A DNA stretch of 64,000 nucleotides from Chloroflexota bacterium (GCA_016223135.1 JACRPQ010000013.1:105058-169057), one strand, 5' to 3'. Positions 34,488 to 44,076 are shown, counted from the stretch's first letter. The notes: a model not told the origin generated them from the letters alone. Made by a program: numbers and translations.

Positions 34488-35684
34488 TCATTGCCCCGGC
34501 CATCCGATCTGCCCCTGCCCTTCACGCACTGCCCAATAAATGATCCCGCCCCAATTCCATGAGCGTTGGTATTGCGGATTGTTCACACTGCCCGCTTCAT
34601 CCATACGCCGCAGGGTCAGGTTGTTGTCCCAATACGCGTCGGGTGTGCCATCCTGGTTGACGTCAGCCATCAGCGCGGCGGGCAGGTTGGCGACCGCGGA
34701 GGGCGGGATCTCGCCGCCGCTGGAATGCCGCTTCCATTCATAACCGACGACTTCCTTGTGACCCGTTCCGCCTCCGCAGTTGTAATTGCCATTGCCATTC
34801 GGACCGGACACGCATTCCTCGATGGCCTCGTATTCGTAATAGCGCAATTCCCAGAACAACTTGTAGGGTGCGCGTCCCCTGCCGACAAACACAGGCAGGT
34901 CACCGGGGAGTTCTTCGAGACCGCCAATACTTCCAGCAAGGGGACCGGCGCCGACTGCAGGATGCGAGGGCACTTCCCACTGAATGGACTGGCTGGCGCC
35001 GTTGGGCAACACCAAATCTCCGATGTGAGGCAGGGTCACGAACATCGGACCGGCGGGCCGCAGGGTGAGGATCAAACGCAAATCCTGCCAATCGCCCACG
35101 TGCGGGTTGCCCGGTGAACCGCCGCCATTGGGAATGTAATCCACGCCTCCTGAACCGCTGGACTCCGGCATGCCTCCATTCCGGACCGCTGTCGGCCAGC
35201 GGACCAACGTCGCGGGATACGGACGCACATCGAGATAGATTTCGGGGAATGTGACGCGCGCGCTCACCTTCCAGCCGCTGTTTTCACAGGTAATGCCGCC
35301 GGGGCCCACGGAAAAGCTGGTGCAGGGATGCTGAGGGGGCGAGCTGTTTGGCATCTCGCAACTAATGTTGCCGATCTGCTCCGAAATGCCAATGACCTCG
35401 CCCGTGCAATTGTCCACCCGGATGGGATGCACCTTGCAGGTGCTGGTGCTGGCGTCATATTCGAGCACTCTGAACGCCATGTGATTGCCGGGTGTGCAGG
35501 CGCCTCCGTTATCGTTGCCGCTCCCTCCGCCGTCATTTCCTCCGCCTCCATCGTTCCCGCCTCCGGTGGTGCAAATAATGCTCCCGTCCGGCTGAAAGGC
35601 ACATGAAGGAGCAGACTGCGCCTGAGCTGGGGAAGACTGGATGGATAACAGCGCAATCAGCAGAAGGAGAGTGGTACGCTTCAT
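34488..35684 (-). CDS. Secreted hypothetical protein
   Basis: The product is 398 residues. A signal peptide (LLLLIALLSIQSSPAQA) is followed by a Gly/Asn/Asp-rich linker (GGGNDGGGGNDGGGSG). The remainder is beta-rich with paired Cys and a polar end (YWDNNLTLRRMD). No family recognised. It lies just after the TadG/TadE-like genes and overlaps the previous gene by 4 bases, so it is probably part of the exported or surface apparatus. Confidence 0.65.
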   Translation of the reverse strand: MKRTTLLLLIALLSIQSSPAQAQSAPSCAFQPDGSIICTTGGGNDGGGGNDGGGSGNDNGGACTPGNHMAFRVLEYDASTSTCKVHPIRVDNCTGEVIGISEQIGNISCEMPNSSPPQHPCTSFSVGPGGITCENSGWKVSARVTFPEIYLDVRPYPATLVRWPTAVRNGGMPESSGSGGVDYIPNGGGSPGNPHVGDWQDLRLILTLRPAGPMFVTLPHIGDLVLPNGASQSIQWEVPSHPAVGAGPLAGSIGGLEELPGDLPVFVGRGRAPYKLFWELRYYEYEAIEECVSGPNGNGNYNCGGGTGHKEVVGYEWKRHSSGGEIPPSAVANLPAALMADVNQDGTPDAYWDNNLTLRRMDEAGSVNNPQYQRSWNWGGIIYWAVREGQGQIGWPGQ

Positions 35685-36709
35685 GGCGTCCCTCCTTCGT
35701 GGTTGGCGGATAATGCGCTGAGAATGAACTGCTTTTCGTTCTCATCCGTCAGGCTCTGCCAGTTCTTGGGCAGTGGACGCATAGGAAGGTGGTGAAAGTT
35801 CATCAACCATTTTGCATCCCAGGGCTGTGAGTCGTATAGGGTCGCTACGGTCAGGCGGTCACTGGCGTTCTCCTGCGGGTCGGTGATCTCAATTTTCGGC
35901 TCGGTCTGCGTCCCAAGCCAGACCCAATAACCATCGGAGATATAACCGAACAACAGGAACGAACGCATGGGTGTCGCCGGGGAGGTATAGGTATGACCGT
36001 TCAGCGAATAGACGATATGCGTGTTTTCCGCATCCTCGACCACGATGCAGACCACCGGATAATCGCCGCCCCAGATTTCCACGCGGTTGCCGGTGATGGT
36101 GGAGGTTCGGAAGCAGCCGCGCAGGGCGTAGGTCACAGCGGGTTCGCCGCGCGCATTCAGCCGCCATTCCGTGAAGTCGGGATTCGGCGGGATGAAACTG
36201 ACCGGCACATCCACAAGTTCATCCGCATCACTGGGGATGGTAACCATCTCCAACTGTCTCATCGGCATTTCGCTGAAGCCGAGTTGTTGGGTAGCTTCGG
36301 CGCGGCTGTACCCTTCCCTCACCGCCAGCGCCCAGGCAATGGTTCGTTCCAGTCCCTGATACACACAGGCAGGTTGGATGACCTGATGATTCTCGCTGAT
36401 CAAGGTCGGGCTGAAAGACCACTCCGTCGAATCGGTTGGACAGCCGGATGATACATTTCCTTCCGATTGAACAGTTGCAGGCGGTTCAGTTTCTGATGAT
36501 TCAATGACTTGTGTTGTCATCGAGACAGATACCGGCGTGGCTTGCACCCTGCTCATCAACAAATACCGGTTCAGCCCAGCCATGCCTCCCGCCGCAAACA
36601 GCAAAAGCAGGATCAGCCCGGTGATGACCGTGTAGATGCGGGGCTGTCTCTTCCCGGCGAGGTCTTGATAAGTCAATCCATCCAGGATCGTTTTCCAAAG
36701 TGAATTCAT
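35681..36709 (-). CDS. Membrane-anchored hypothetical protein of the pilus operon
   Basis: The product is 342 residues. One membrane segment (VITGLILLLLFAAGGMAGL) near residues 28-46 is followed by a large outer domain with several Cys. TAGGAGAAG precedes the ATG at 36,709, favoured over 36,763. It sits between a TadG-like gene and the secreted protein. No known motif. Confidence 0.65.
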   Translation of the reverse strand: MNSLWKTILDGLTYQDLAGKRQPRIYTVITGLILLLLFAAGGMAGLNRYLLMSRVQATPVSVSMTTQVIESSETEPPATVQSEGNVSSGCPTDSTEWSFSPTLISENHQVIQPACVYQGLERTIAWALAVREGYSRAEATQQLGFSEMPMRQLEMVTIPSDADELVDVPVSFIPPNPDFTEWRLNARGEPAVTYALRGCFRTSTITGNRVEIWGGDYPVVCIVVEDAENTHIVYSLNGHTYTSPATPMRSFLLFGYISDGYWVWLGTQTEPKIEITDPQENASDRLTVATLYDSQPWDAKWLMNFHHLPMRPLPKNWQSLTDENEKQFILSALSANHEGGTP

Positions 36710-36722
36710 TCTTCTCCTAAGA

Positions 36723-37163
36723 TCATTGATCCCCGCGGGTGACGCCGTGCGCCAGATACCCAATGGCGCGGATAGTCACCCAGCGGGTTGGCAGTAGATA
36801 CCCTGCGGAACGAACCCTCGCAGTGACAAGACAGGCCGGTCGTCCCTGATGTCTTCCGCAGGAGACCGAGTTGAGTTGTGCATAACCCGGTCGTTGAGTG
36901 TTGAAGTAGGTTGCGGCAATGCCGTTCCCGGCGGTCGTGGCTGTAATCGTGCCATCCGGCAATACCGTGATTTCCTGCGCTCCCGCATGGGCGGCGAGGT
37001 CGGCAACGGCGACAGTCTCCATCACGCGCGCGTTGGTCACCATGTAATCCAGGATGCCCAGCAGGAAGAGGGACATGATGGGCATCAGGATCGCAAACAA
37101 CAAAATGGACTGCCCTCTCTCGGTTTCAAGATGTAGGGTGCGAAGTACCTGATACTTCCTCAT
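36723..37163 (-). CDS. TadG/TadE-like pseudopilin
   Basis: The product is 146 residues. Near residue 15, ERGQSILLFAILMPIMSLFL shows the Glu-Arg-Gly-Gln then hydrophobic helix of Tad-locus proteins that are trimmed like pilins. The outer part has a disulphide-ready Cys pair. The ATG at 37,163 overlaps the previous stop as ATGA. Confidence 0.65.
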   Translation of the reverse strand: MRKYQVLRTLHLETERGQSILLFAILMPIMSLFLLGILDYMVTNARVMETVAVADLAAHAGAQEITVLPDGTITATTAGNGIAATYFNTQRPGYAQLNSVSCGRHQGRPACLVTARVRSAGYLLPTRWVTIRAIGYLAHGVTRGDQ

Positions 37164-37588
37164 CGCCACCTTGCCTTCCAGGTCTCGGAGCGCGAGATAA
37201 ACCACTCGCTGTTCCAGCCACCGTGACTCAATCCAAGCAGTCCATCAAAAAGGGTTGGCGCTTGAAAAGAAACCAGGCAGCGGCCCGGCATTCCCGGACC
37301 GCTCGGCGGCGAGACCTGCACCCGGTATTGCACGCCCGCCGTAGCGGACCAATCCGCGTTCAACGTTCTCCATGCGACATTCACCGCGTTGTGTCGGGCG
37401 CGGGATGGATCAGGGGACTGCGACAGGAACTGCGAACAGGCGTATGCCGCGGCGGTCGCGGCGGTGCGGGCGCGGTGGGTAGGAATCCAGGCGAGCAGAC
37501 CGAAAGCCATCAGCACAGCCAGCATCGCGAACAAAGCCGTTTCCGCCAGCGCTTGACCGCGTTCACCCTTTCGATGACGAACGCTCAT
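37160..37588 (-). CDS. TadE-like pseudopilin
   Basis: The product is 142 residues starting MSVRHRKGERGQALAETALF, the TadE sequence style with one N-terminal hydrophobic helix. The ATG at 37,588 overlaps the previous stop (ATGA), so the frame reaching 37,852 is not the gene. The C-terminal outer domain is unrecognised. Confidence 0.7.
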   Translation of the reverse strand: MSVRHRKGERGQALAETALFAMLAVLMAFGLLAWIPTHRARTAATAAAYACSQFLSQSPDPSRARHNAVNVAWRTLNADWSATAGVQYRVQVSPPSGPGMPGRCLVSFQAPTLFDGLLGLSHGGWNSEWFISRSETWKARWR

Positions 37589-37977
37589 TCGATGCCTCCA
37601 GCAGGGGGCGGTCCGGGATAGAACCGCCATAAGCGAAAATGGGTCGCGGCGCGTTGCGCTTCGATCAGGCGGATGCCAAAGATCCAGTCGCGTGAGTCTT
37701 CGATGCTGATCAGCGAACGCACCTGGCGCGGGCCGCTCTGACCGGCGTGGATGCGATCCGCGAGGTCGGGCCATAAAACATTCTCCCTTGCGTGTTCCGT
37801 CGCTGGGGTGTTGTACGAACCAGAAGCGACGCCGGTGATGAACACACCCCAATCCGTGGCGGCGGAACGAAAGGCGTAGAACGCGGCGAAGGTCATGCCG
37901 AACAGGAGCAGGATCAGGATCGGCATGACCAGCGCAAACTCCGCCATCGCTTGCCCCTTTTCCTTCCCGCGTGCCAT
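37585..37977 (-). CDS. TadE-like pseudopilin
   Basis: The product is 130 residues starting MARGKEKGQAMAEFALVMP, then a hydrophobic helix. The G-Q-A-x-A-E-F pattern is the TadE processing and assembly region. It begins immediately after the Flp stop (TAAATG). Probably a minor component of the Flp pilus. Confidence 0.75.
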   Translation of the reverse strand: MARGKEKGQAMAEFALVMPILILLLFGMTFAAFYAFRSAATDWGVFITGVASGSYNTPATEHARENVLWPDLADRIHAGQSGPRQVRSLISIEDSRDWIFGIRLIEAQRAATHFRLWRFYPGPPPAGGIE

Positions 37978-38157
37978 TTATCCGCCTCGTGCCATGCGCA
38001 GGGCTTCGATGCCCGCTTCGAAGGCGGCGATCAGTTCATTGCGATAGCGGGCGATCACGGCAATCGCGACCACGCCGACCGCGCCCAGGATCAGCGCGTA
38101 TTCTGCAAAGTCCTGACCATCCTCTTCGCGGATGAAACGTTGCAACAACTTGAACAT
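37978..38157 (-). CDS. flp: Flp/Fap-type pilin
   Basis: The product is 59 residues: MFKLLQRFIREEDGQDFAEY, then a hydrophobic helix (ALILGAVGVVAIAVIA), then a short polar tail. Glu and Tyr in the G-Q-x-x-x-E-Y motif are the Flp pilin signature, and cleavage after Gly is expected by the A24 peptidase at 30.3 kb. AAGGAG lies 7 bases ahead. A hairpin terminator lies in its leader. Confidence 0.85.
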   Translation of the reverse strand: MFKLLQRFIREEDGQDFAEYALILGAVGVVAIAVIARYRNELIAAFEAGIEALRMARGG

Positions 38158-38183
38158 GGGAAACTCCTTTTTGTAATAGAAAA

Positions 38184-38211
38184 ATCGGCTGGCAGAGGTT
38201 TCTGCCAGCCG
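38184..38211 (-). terminator. Hairpin with U-tract in the flp leader (possible attenuator)
   Basis: A perfect 11-bp stem (38,186-38,196 with 38,201-38,211), loop of 4, followed on the minus strand by ATTTTTCT. It lies 28 bases before the flp start. It could end upstream transcription or act as an attenuator. Confidence 0.6.
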
Positions 38212-38429
38212 AGATCATAAATAAATGAAAGGAGGGGATTTACTGTAGTGTCGGTAAGTTGTTATCGCGTATTATGAGAAATCCATTGGCAACTGAGACA
38301 TTTTGTCTGATGGTCACTTTCGATCCAGCTTGCGTCGGCTTCCTTTCGTAAGGTAAAATGAATCAACTGAAAATAGAGGATCAAAGTTAATAGGCGCTCT
38401 TGCAGGTTTATTTTGTCGAAGGAGTAGTA

Positions 38430-40541
38430 ATGGCGTCTGGAATTCCAAAACCCCGCCTCATCAAAGCAATAATTGATACTTTTTCCGAGCCCAAAATACG
38501 TTCAGTCTTCAAATTAATGCCAACAACCAATATAGCTGAACGACTTCTCGACATGCGAAAAGACAGTCTGGAGGAATTTTTGATATCCTCCGCCAAGGGA
38601 TCGGCATTATTCAGGGACCTTAAAGAACGGTTTCCGAATAACATGCCAAGGACATTTTTCCTTGTAAAACTACCCCCCAGAAAATATACTGAAGAATTGG
38701 AAATCGTTGTATCAAGACTGGCCAAAAGAGAACGAGAAAATGCACTCCTGGTAAATTCAAGAATCCGGGCTGTTTATTTGGAAGATGAAGCAAATATAGT
38801 GGACGAGTGGAGGTTATTGGAATTGCCGATTGCCTATGAACGTAAACTTGAATATCAAATTGGGAATCCTCCTGAATCGGAACGTTATGGTGAATTCGAA
38901 CAGACATACTCTCTTGAACATGCCTTTGTTTGGTTGCTGGATGAGTACTCGCATGGGATAGTGTGCTGCTCGGATTTGGCTGCGCTCCAGGCGATTCTCA
39001 GTTATTGTCGAGAGATACTCTCTCTGCGCATGGCTATTCCCAATATGACCTCCCATATTTTTTCGAGGCTCATTGAAAAAGGTGAACCAAGTAGCGCAAC
39101 TTTTTCTGGTTTACCGCTTGGAATTCCAACAGTTACCGTTTATGCAAGAAATGTTGACCAAACTGAGTTGTATCAGGAACTCGAAGAAGATCCTGATCGA
39201 GAACAGACAGCAGGCTTCTTCCGCAATGACGCTGGTGAACTATTCCTCAGCTTCGGAATCTCAAGGCGATATTCAAGGATTTGGACACCTTGGCACTATA
39301 GTAAACCGTGGCTCGTAAATGCAAGTAAAGTGATTATCAAGAAAACAGAAGAAGAACTGTCAAGGGAATACGAGACGGACCATTTGAGTTACTTGTCTTA
39401 TTTTTCGAATGTAGGTGTGATAGTGGGCCGAAAAGCTCTTGATGGTAAAGCCAGAGAATTGTTCCAAAGGCTATTGAGTGAAATGCTGAACGCGTACCGA
39501 CATGGAAATGAAGTGGTGATTAGCTCCGATTTTCTCTACGATTTGATTCATCTTCAGTTGAAGCTTGATCTACAATTGTCTTTCTGCTATGAATGTCCAA
39601 ATTGCGGCGGCGGGCTTGGCAGATGCCCGGATTGCCTGCTTCCCTACGACGTCAGGATTATGGATAACGTCATCAAGGTTGTTTGTCCTAAGTGCAAACG
39701 TGAAGTGCAGTCTGAACAGACTGTTGTTTGTGAATGTGGGACTGAGATCGAGATAGCAGATGTGGAGACTCATATCCAGATTTATCCTGGTGCGCTGTTG
39801 ATCCAGTCAATTGAGGATTTTATAAGTCAAAATCTAGATGAATTCAGCTGGCACGGCATTTTTGTTATCGATGGGTTGGTTCTAAAACTCTTTGAAAAAA
39901 GATCTCCTAAGAAAGAGTTGCCCGGGTTATTGCGATTGAACCAACTAGCCTCGTGGCAAGGAAGGGCCCAGTACTCACGACGGCGAGCTCGACAAAAATA
40001 TCTCCCACTATTGGGCATGACCAAGGAGAAATGCTATCGAAATAATACTCCCCCGACCGTCGAGAGCTGCGAAACATGCAAGGCGTCTGAGATAACTGAA
40101 AAACAAATTCGCAAAAGAAAAGAGGTCTGCTTGCCAAGGATTTTTGGATTGCCGATCGGAGAACGATTTGACGGCATTCATCATGCTTATGAAATCGCCG
40201 ACGTAAAGTATAAAGATTTCTATAATGGCACAGGGATTAGTTTGGGTATTCACTTAAAAAGCCGAACAAAGTCGCGCCCGGAAGGGTTGGGAAAAAGTAT
40301 TTATCCAATAAAGTCCTTGTATACCCAAGTGTTCTATTCTGCTTATCAAGTCTTTAAGGGCGATGCTGATTTTGATGTCATTGGAATCTCGATTCCGAAT
40401 ACCGTTAAAAAAGAGGTCGTCGATTCGGTTCAGTTGCTACTGAATAAATTAGGTTACGGACTCCTGGTGATTGACGAAAGTGATTGGCTAAAGATATTTG
40501 ATGCAGCTTTGGAGACCGTTGCTTTTGAAGAGGTGGCTTAA
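38430..40541 (+). CDS. Large zinc-finger protein with PD-(D/E)XK-like C-terminus (cargo)
   Basis: The product is 703 residues. A central zinc cluster includes CYECPNCGGGLGRCPDC, CPKCKREV and CECGTE. The C-terminal region (YEIADVKYKDFYNGTGISLG, then HLKSRTKS) has the strand pattern of a nuclease with Asp...x-Lys. GAAGGAG precedes the ATG at 38,430. It is the only plus-strand gene between two halves of the minus-strand pilus locus, and its base composition is more AT-rich by eye. It looks like inserted defence-type cargo. Function is unproven. Confidence 0.6.
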   Translation: MASGIPKPRLIKAIIDTFSEPKIRSVFKLMPTTNIAERLLDMRKDSLEEFLISSAKGSALFRDLKERFPNNMPRTFFLVKLPPRKYTEELEIVVSRLAKRERENALLVNSRIRAVYLEDEANIVDEWRLLELPIAYERKLEYQIGNPPESERYGEFEQTYSLEHAFVWLLDEYSHGIVCCSDLAALQAILSYCREILSLRMAIPNMTSHIFSRLIEKGEPSSATFSGLPLGIPTVTVYARNVDQTELYQELEEDPDREQTAGFFRNDAGELFLSFGISRRYSRIWTPWHYSKPWLVNASKVIIKKTEEELSREYETDHLSYLSYFSNVGVIVGRKALDGKARELFQRLLSEMLNAYRHGNEVVISSDFLYDLIHLQLKLDLQLSFCYECPNCGGGLGRCPDCLLPYDVRIMDNVIKVVCPKCKREVQSEQTVVCECGTEIEIADVETHIQIYPGALLIQSIEDFISQNLDEFSWHGIFVIDGLVLKLFEKRSPKKELPGLLRLNQLASWQGRAQYSRRRARQKYLPLLGMTKEKCYRNNTPPTVESCETCKASEITEKQIRKRKEVCLPRIFGLPIGERFDGIHHAYEIADVKYKDFYNGTGISLGIHLKSRTKSRPEGLGKSIYPIKSLYTQVFYSAYQVFKGDADFDVIGISIPNTVKKEVVDSVQLLLNKLGYGLLVIDESDWLKIFDAALETVAFEEVA

Positions 40542-40611
40542 TTCAGTAACTCAAACGAATAGGGGTAGGAAATTGAATAAAGGAAAGACATTGGCAAACT
40601 TAGCTTTTCCC

Positions 40612-42066
40612 TTAATGCCCAACTGGCAGCCTGCTCACCCAATCCTCCCCAATGCGAATTTCGATATCCACATTTGAGGTTGGATCGGGCTGGATAACGA
40701 TCTGTGGGCTTCCCACCCCGAACAGCTCTGCTAAATATCGCAGGGTGTACAACTTGGAGGAATACAGAATCAATTTGGTCTGATTGGAAGCTCCAGTAGG
40801 CATGCCAAATTCCACGATCTGCATTCCCTGAGCCGTCAGAAATCTGGCGGTGCGTTCCTCCAGGCCGGCGCTGTAGGTTTTGTTGATGATCCTGATCTTC
40901 GCCTCTTCCGCCTGCATCAACGTCCTCAAGTCCCCCTGCGCCAGCGGGCTCACCGGTCCGCCTGGAACAAATATCTCATCCCGCAGGATGCGGATCAGAT
41001 CAGGAACGGGGCGCAGGACGCTGGCGGGAACCCCGCCCAGGGTCGTATCAGCCGGGATCGCCATGCTGGAATCGATCACACCCTGCCGGATGTTTTCAGC
41101 CGGAATGTCCTTTACCAACATCGCCAGTTTCAAGGCATCCTCAAAGGACATATTGGTGTGAATGCCGGACGAAAACTCCGCATAGATCTGCGGAGCCTGC
41201 GCAACGAGTTTTGGAAAATAAGCTGGGTCAAGCACCTTGTCGCGGATCGCCAGGATGACCTGCTGCTGGCGTTTGGCGCGGCCGAAATCGCCGCCGCTGC
41301 ATCCCTTGGACGCATCGCGGCAGCGTGCATACGCCAGGGCGCGCTTGCCGGTCAGATGGCGGTAGTCCCCGGGTTTCAACACAAAGTGATCCTGTCCGGG
41401 ACCTGCGGGATCGAGCACCATCCGTTCTTCGACGTACACATCAATCCCGCCAATCAGGTTGATGAACGAAACGAACGTCCCAAAATCCACCTGAACATAG
41501 TAATGAACTGGAACGCCGATGAATTGCGAGACGGTCTCCATCGCCAGACCCGGTCCGCTGCCCGGCAGTTTGGCAGCCTCCCCGATGGTCCAGGCAGTAT
41601 TGATGCGGCTGTAACCGAACCCCGGAATATTGACCCACATGTCGCGTGGGATGGATAACATGCCGGCCGTTTTCGTGACCGGGTCTACCGTCAACAGGAT
41701 GATGGTATCTGTGCAAGCCGGACAGTCTTCGCCGCCCGCGTCGCCTCCGCGCAAGCCGAAGAAGGCGATGTTGACCCGGCTGCCGCCGTCCCATTGGGGA
41801 ATCTCCATTTCCGGCGCTGAACCTTCAGGGAGAATAAGTGCGGCCGGTAGATTGACATCGTAGGGATCAGGCGAGCCGGATGGATTGGAAGGCTCTGCGG
41901 AACAGTAAGAGGGGGGAATGCCGGGGAGCGCGGTCAGCCGCCAGCAGGCCGTCAGACGGCGCACAAGCAAAAAAGCCCCTATGGTTGCGATCAGGGCGAA
42001 GGACCAATACGCGATGGACCTCCAGGAGGGATGATAGAAGCTGGGCTTTCCGGATGACTGCGGCAT
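40612..42066 (-). CDS. LytR-CpsA-Psr (LCP) family protein
   Basis: The product is 484 residues. A single N-terminal membrane anchor is followed by the LCP domain: DTIILLTVDP, SIPRDMWVNIPGFG, RINTAW, and YARCRDASKGCSGGDFGRAKRQ. These carry the Arg/Asp residues that bind polyprenyl pyrophosphate. A LytR_C-like domain ends the protein. LCP enzymes attach glycopolymers to the wall. In this mobile backbone it may help anchor or remodel the envelope around the pilus. Confidence 0.85.
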   Translation of the reverse strand: MPQSSGKPSFYHPSWRSIAYWSFALIATIGAFLLVRRLTACWRLTALPGIPPSYCSAEPSNPSGSPDPYDVNLPAALILPEGSAPEMEIPQWDGGSRVNIAFFGLRGGDAGGEDCPACTDTIILLTVDPVTKTAGMLSIPRDMWVNIPGFGYSRINTAWTIGEAAKLPGSGPGLAMETVSQFIGVPVHYYVQVDFGTFVSFINLIGGIDVYVEERMVLDPAGPGQDHFVLKPGDYRHLTGKRALAYARCRDASKGCSGGDFGRAKRQQQVILAIRDKVLDPAYFPKLVAQAPQIYAEFSSGIHTNMSFEDALKLAMLVKDIPAENIRQGVIDSSMAIPADTTLGGVPASVLRPVPDLIRILRDEIFVPGGPVSPLAQGDLRTLMQAEEAKIRIINKTYSAGLEERTARFLTAQGMQIVEFGMPTGASNQTKLILYSSKLYTLRYLAELFGVGSPQIVIQPDPTSNVDIEIRIGEDWVSRLPVGH

Positions 42067-42069
42067 GGG

Positions 42070-42951
42070 CTACAACAACCCCGATCCCATAAATGGCGCA
42101 AGGATCGCCAGCACCAGTCCCAGCACCGCCATCACGCCGAACAAACCGGCGCGCTGGCGCACTAATGCCGCGCGCGCCTCCGTCGCCTCCACCACCGAAC
42201 GGTGGACGGAATCCTGCAAGCCCTGCACGCTGGATAACACCGGACGGTTATTGGCGAAGAAGTCGTAGATGTCACGAAGGAAAAGATTGGCCTCCACGTC
42301 GGCAGGGTCGGGAAGATGCGCGCGTGTCACTTCAATGGCTTTGACGAAATCTTCGACCTCCATGCGGGCCACCAATAGTCCCAACAGATTACAAAACGGA
42401 CCACCGACTGTCGACGCGCGCCGTAATGCTTCCTGCACACCGACACCCGAAGACAACAGTGAATTCAACACGGATAATCCGATCAACATGTTGTTACGCA
42501 AGGACTCGGCGCGTTTCTTTGCCAGAGTTTTCAGCCGCACATAGGGACGGCGCAGTCCCAGGAAGACAAAGATCAAGGCAATCACGGGCGCAACCACGAT
42601 CAAGTTCATGGCCGCCAGCGCGCCCGCCAGCAATCCTCCCACTGTCAGGAAAATCGAAAAGTCGCGGATCGCAACTGCGTAAAACTCGCCCGGTGTATCG
42701 TAGGGATAACCGGCGCGCCGCAGGAGGCTGATCACATCAGCTGTGTTTTTCGCCTGAGTCGGATCAAATCGCCCGGGCAGGATTGCAACGAGCAAAGCCT
42801 CCCAGGTCGAACGTCTCTTCGTCGGGTGGTTTGTCTGAAAATTCATTAGGCGATTGCTGCCAAAGGCGCTGAATGCAGTTTGGAACGTTGACATCAGTTC
42901 AAAGATGAGCACGCTCAAACTGAGCGCGCCGAGGAAAGCAAAGAATGTCAT
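42070..42951 (-). CDS. TadC-like inner-membrane platform protein
   Basis: The product is 293 residues. Membrane segments lie at the N-terminus, near residues 95-145 and at the C-terminus, with a T2SSF helical domain (LNSLLSSGVGVQEALRRAST). This complements the TadB-like protein at 24.3 kb. The start shares a base with the preceding stop, and the gene ends 3 bases before the LCP gene. Confidence 0.7.
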   Translation of the reverse strand: MTFFAFLGALSLSVLIFELMSTFQTAFSAFGSNRLMNFQTNHPTKRRSTWEALLVAILPGRFDPTQAKNTADVISLLRRAGYPYDTPGEFYAVAIRDFSIFLTVGGLLAGALAAMNLIVVAPVIALIFVFLGLRRPYVRLKTLAKKRAESLRNNMLIGLSVLNSLLSSGVGVQEALRRASTVGGPFCNLLGLLVARMEVEDFVKAIEVTRAHLPDPADVEANLFLRDIYDFFANNRPVLSSVQGLQDSVHRSVVEATEARAALVRQRAGLFGVMAVLGLVLAILAPFMGSGLL

Positions 42952-44075
42952 TAGGGTTCTCCTTCGTGAAGTTCGAGGCGGAAGTTTAGTAGTTTCTGCA
43001 AGGGGGCTTCGCCCGGCTGTCGCCCGCGAAATTTCTTGCTGAACAGCGCGCGGCGCAAGGCCTCCATGTGTTGCTCATTCCTCGCAATGCCGTGCGGCGG
43101 GCGCGGCTCGGCGTGCTTCAGAGAACCGCTGCCGGCCTCCCAGGTCTCTCCGCCGAATTCGCGTGGCCAAAGCGGGAAGGAATATGGATCCCATTCGGGC
43201 AGGCGATTATTTTTCACTGCTCGGTGCCACTGCCAAAAGGCCTCGAAGCGCGGACCCCAGAGTCCCCACGCCATGTCGATCTGCAATGACTCGTTTCGCA
43301 GTAAATCCAGAGTCTCAGTGCAATGGTGGCAGATTGAGACAGCGTTTTCGGGTCGCTGGTAGCGCCATGCCATTTCAACCGGGGCGTCTGGGGAAGGGTT
43401 CAGGACCGGACGCCACGAACCCGGTTTGCCGCAGCGCATGCAGTGATTCGGAAATTCGTGCCGCCAGGGGATGCCGGCGACCGAGGCAGCCACCAATTCG
43501 TCCAGATAAGGCTCCTCCGCTTTCAACACGGAATAGGAAAGTTTCACCGCCCCGTGAGGCAGGTTCCAGGCGCGCGAGAAATCCAGGAGAAACCCGGCCG
43601 AACTCACGATCTGCCCGCGCTCCCAGGCTTCGAACTTTTTCCTTTGGATTTCAGGTTTGACCTCCCGAGGATGCGCCTCACGGATGCGGCGGATGTCAGC
43701 CACGGCTTCCGCCAGCAAAGCGAACAACAAACCGTCAATTCGTGAGCCGGCATCCATCGCTCCCAGTTGAGGCAGATCGGGAGCGACGGAAAGAATGGTA
43801 TTCACATAAGGCCGGTAATCCACCTTCGGCCCGGTCTCGATCACGTAACGACAGGCGGGCAATTTGAGGAACCTCCATTTGGAAATGACTTCGTCGAACA
43901 ACACCCGTCCATCCGCGCTCAGCGCAACGATCCGCATCGGCGGGCAGAAGAAGGTGTGAAAGGTGCGCGCTTCGTCTGTGGGATAGATGAAAGCCAGGAC
44001 GTCGCGGTTCAGGTTTTGCATGAACATCGCGCCGAAGGCGCGTTGTTCGGAAGTAACCAGGAAACGTAATTGCAT
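42951..44075 (-). CDS. DUF192-like domain protein with zinc ribbon
   Basis: The product is 374 residues. The first 90 residues (GAMFMQNLNRDVLAFIYP ... RIVALSADGRVLFDE) follow the DUF192 beta-barrel pattern. A zinc pair follows near residue 225 (CMRCGKPGSW ... CHHCTETL). The ATG at 44,075 comes one base after the Rep stop (TAACATG), with GGAG upstream, so the longer frame to 44,222 is not used. Function in the element unknown. Confidence 0.6.
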   Translation of the reverse strand: MQLRFLVTSEQRAFGAMFMQNLNRDVLAFIYPTDEARTFHTFFCPPMRIVALSADGRVLFDEVISKWRFLKLPACRYVIETGPKVDYRPYVNTILSVAPDLPQLGAMDAGSRIDGLLFALLAEAVADIRRIREAHPREVKPEIQRKKFEAWERGQIVSSAGFLLDFSRAWNLPHGAVKLSYSVLKAEEPYLDELVAASVAGIPWRHEFPNHCMRCGKPGSWRPVLNPSPDAPVEMAWRYQRPENAVSICHHCTETLDLLRNESLQIDMAWGLWGPRFEAFWQWHRAVKNNRLPEWDPYSFPLWPREFGGETWEAGSGSLKHAEPRPPHGIARNEQHMEALRRALFSKKFRGRQPGEAPLQKLLNFRLELHEGEP

Positions 44076-44076
44076 G

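Noticed and set aside
37588..37852. N-terminal extension of the TadE-like frame
   Set aside because: It overlaps the upstream TadE-like gene in another frame, and the true N-terminus is the pilin-like start at 37,588.
38036..38218. 60-residue minus-strand frame over the pilin
   Set aside because: It is an alternate frame of the Flp pilin gene with Arg-rich non-protein-like content.
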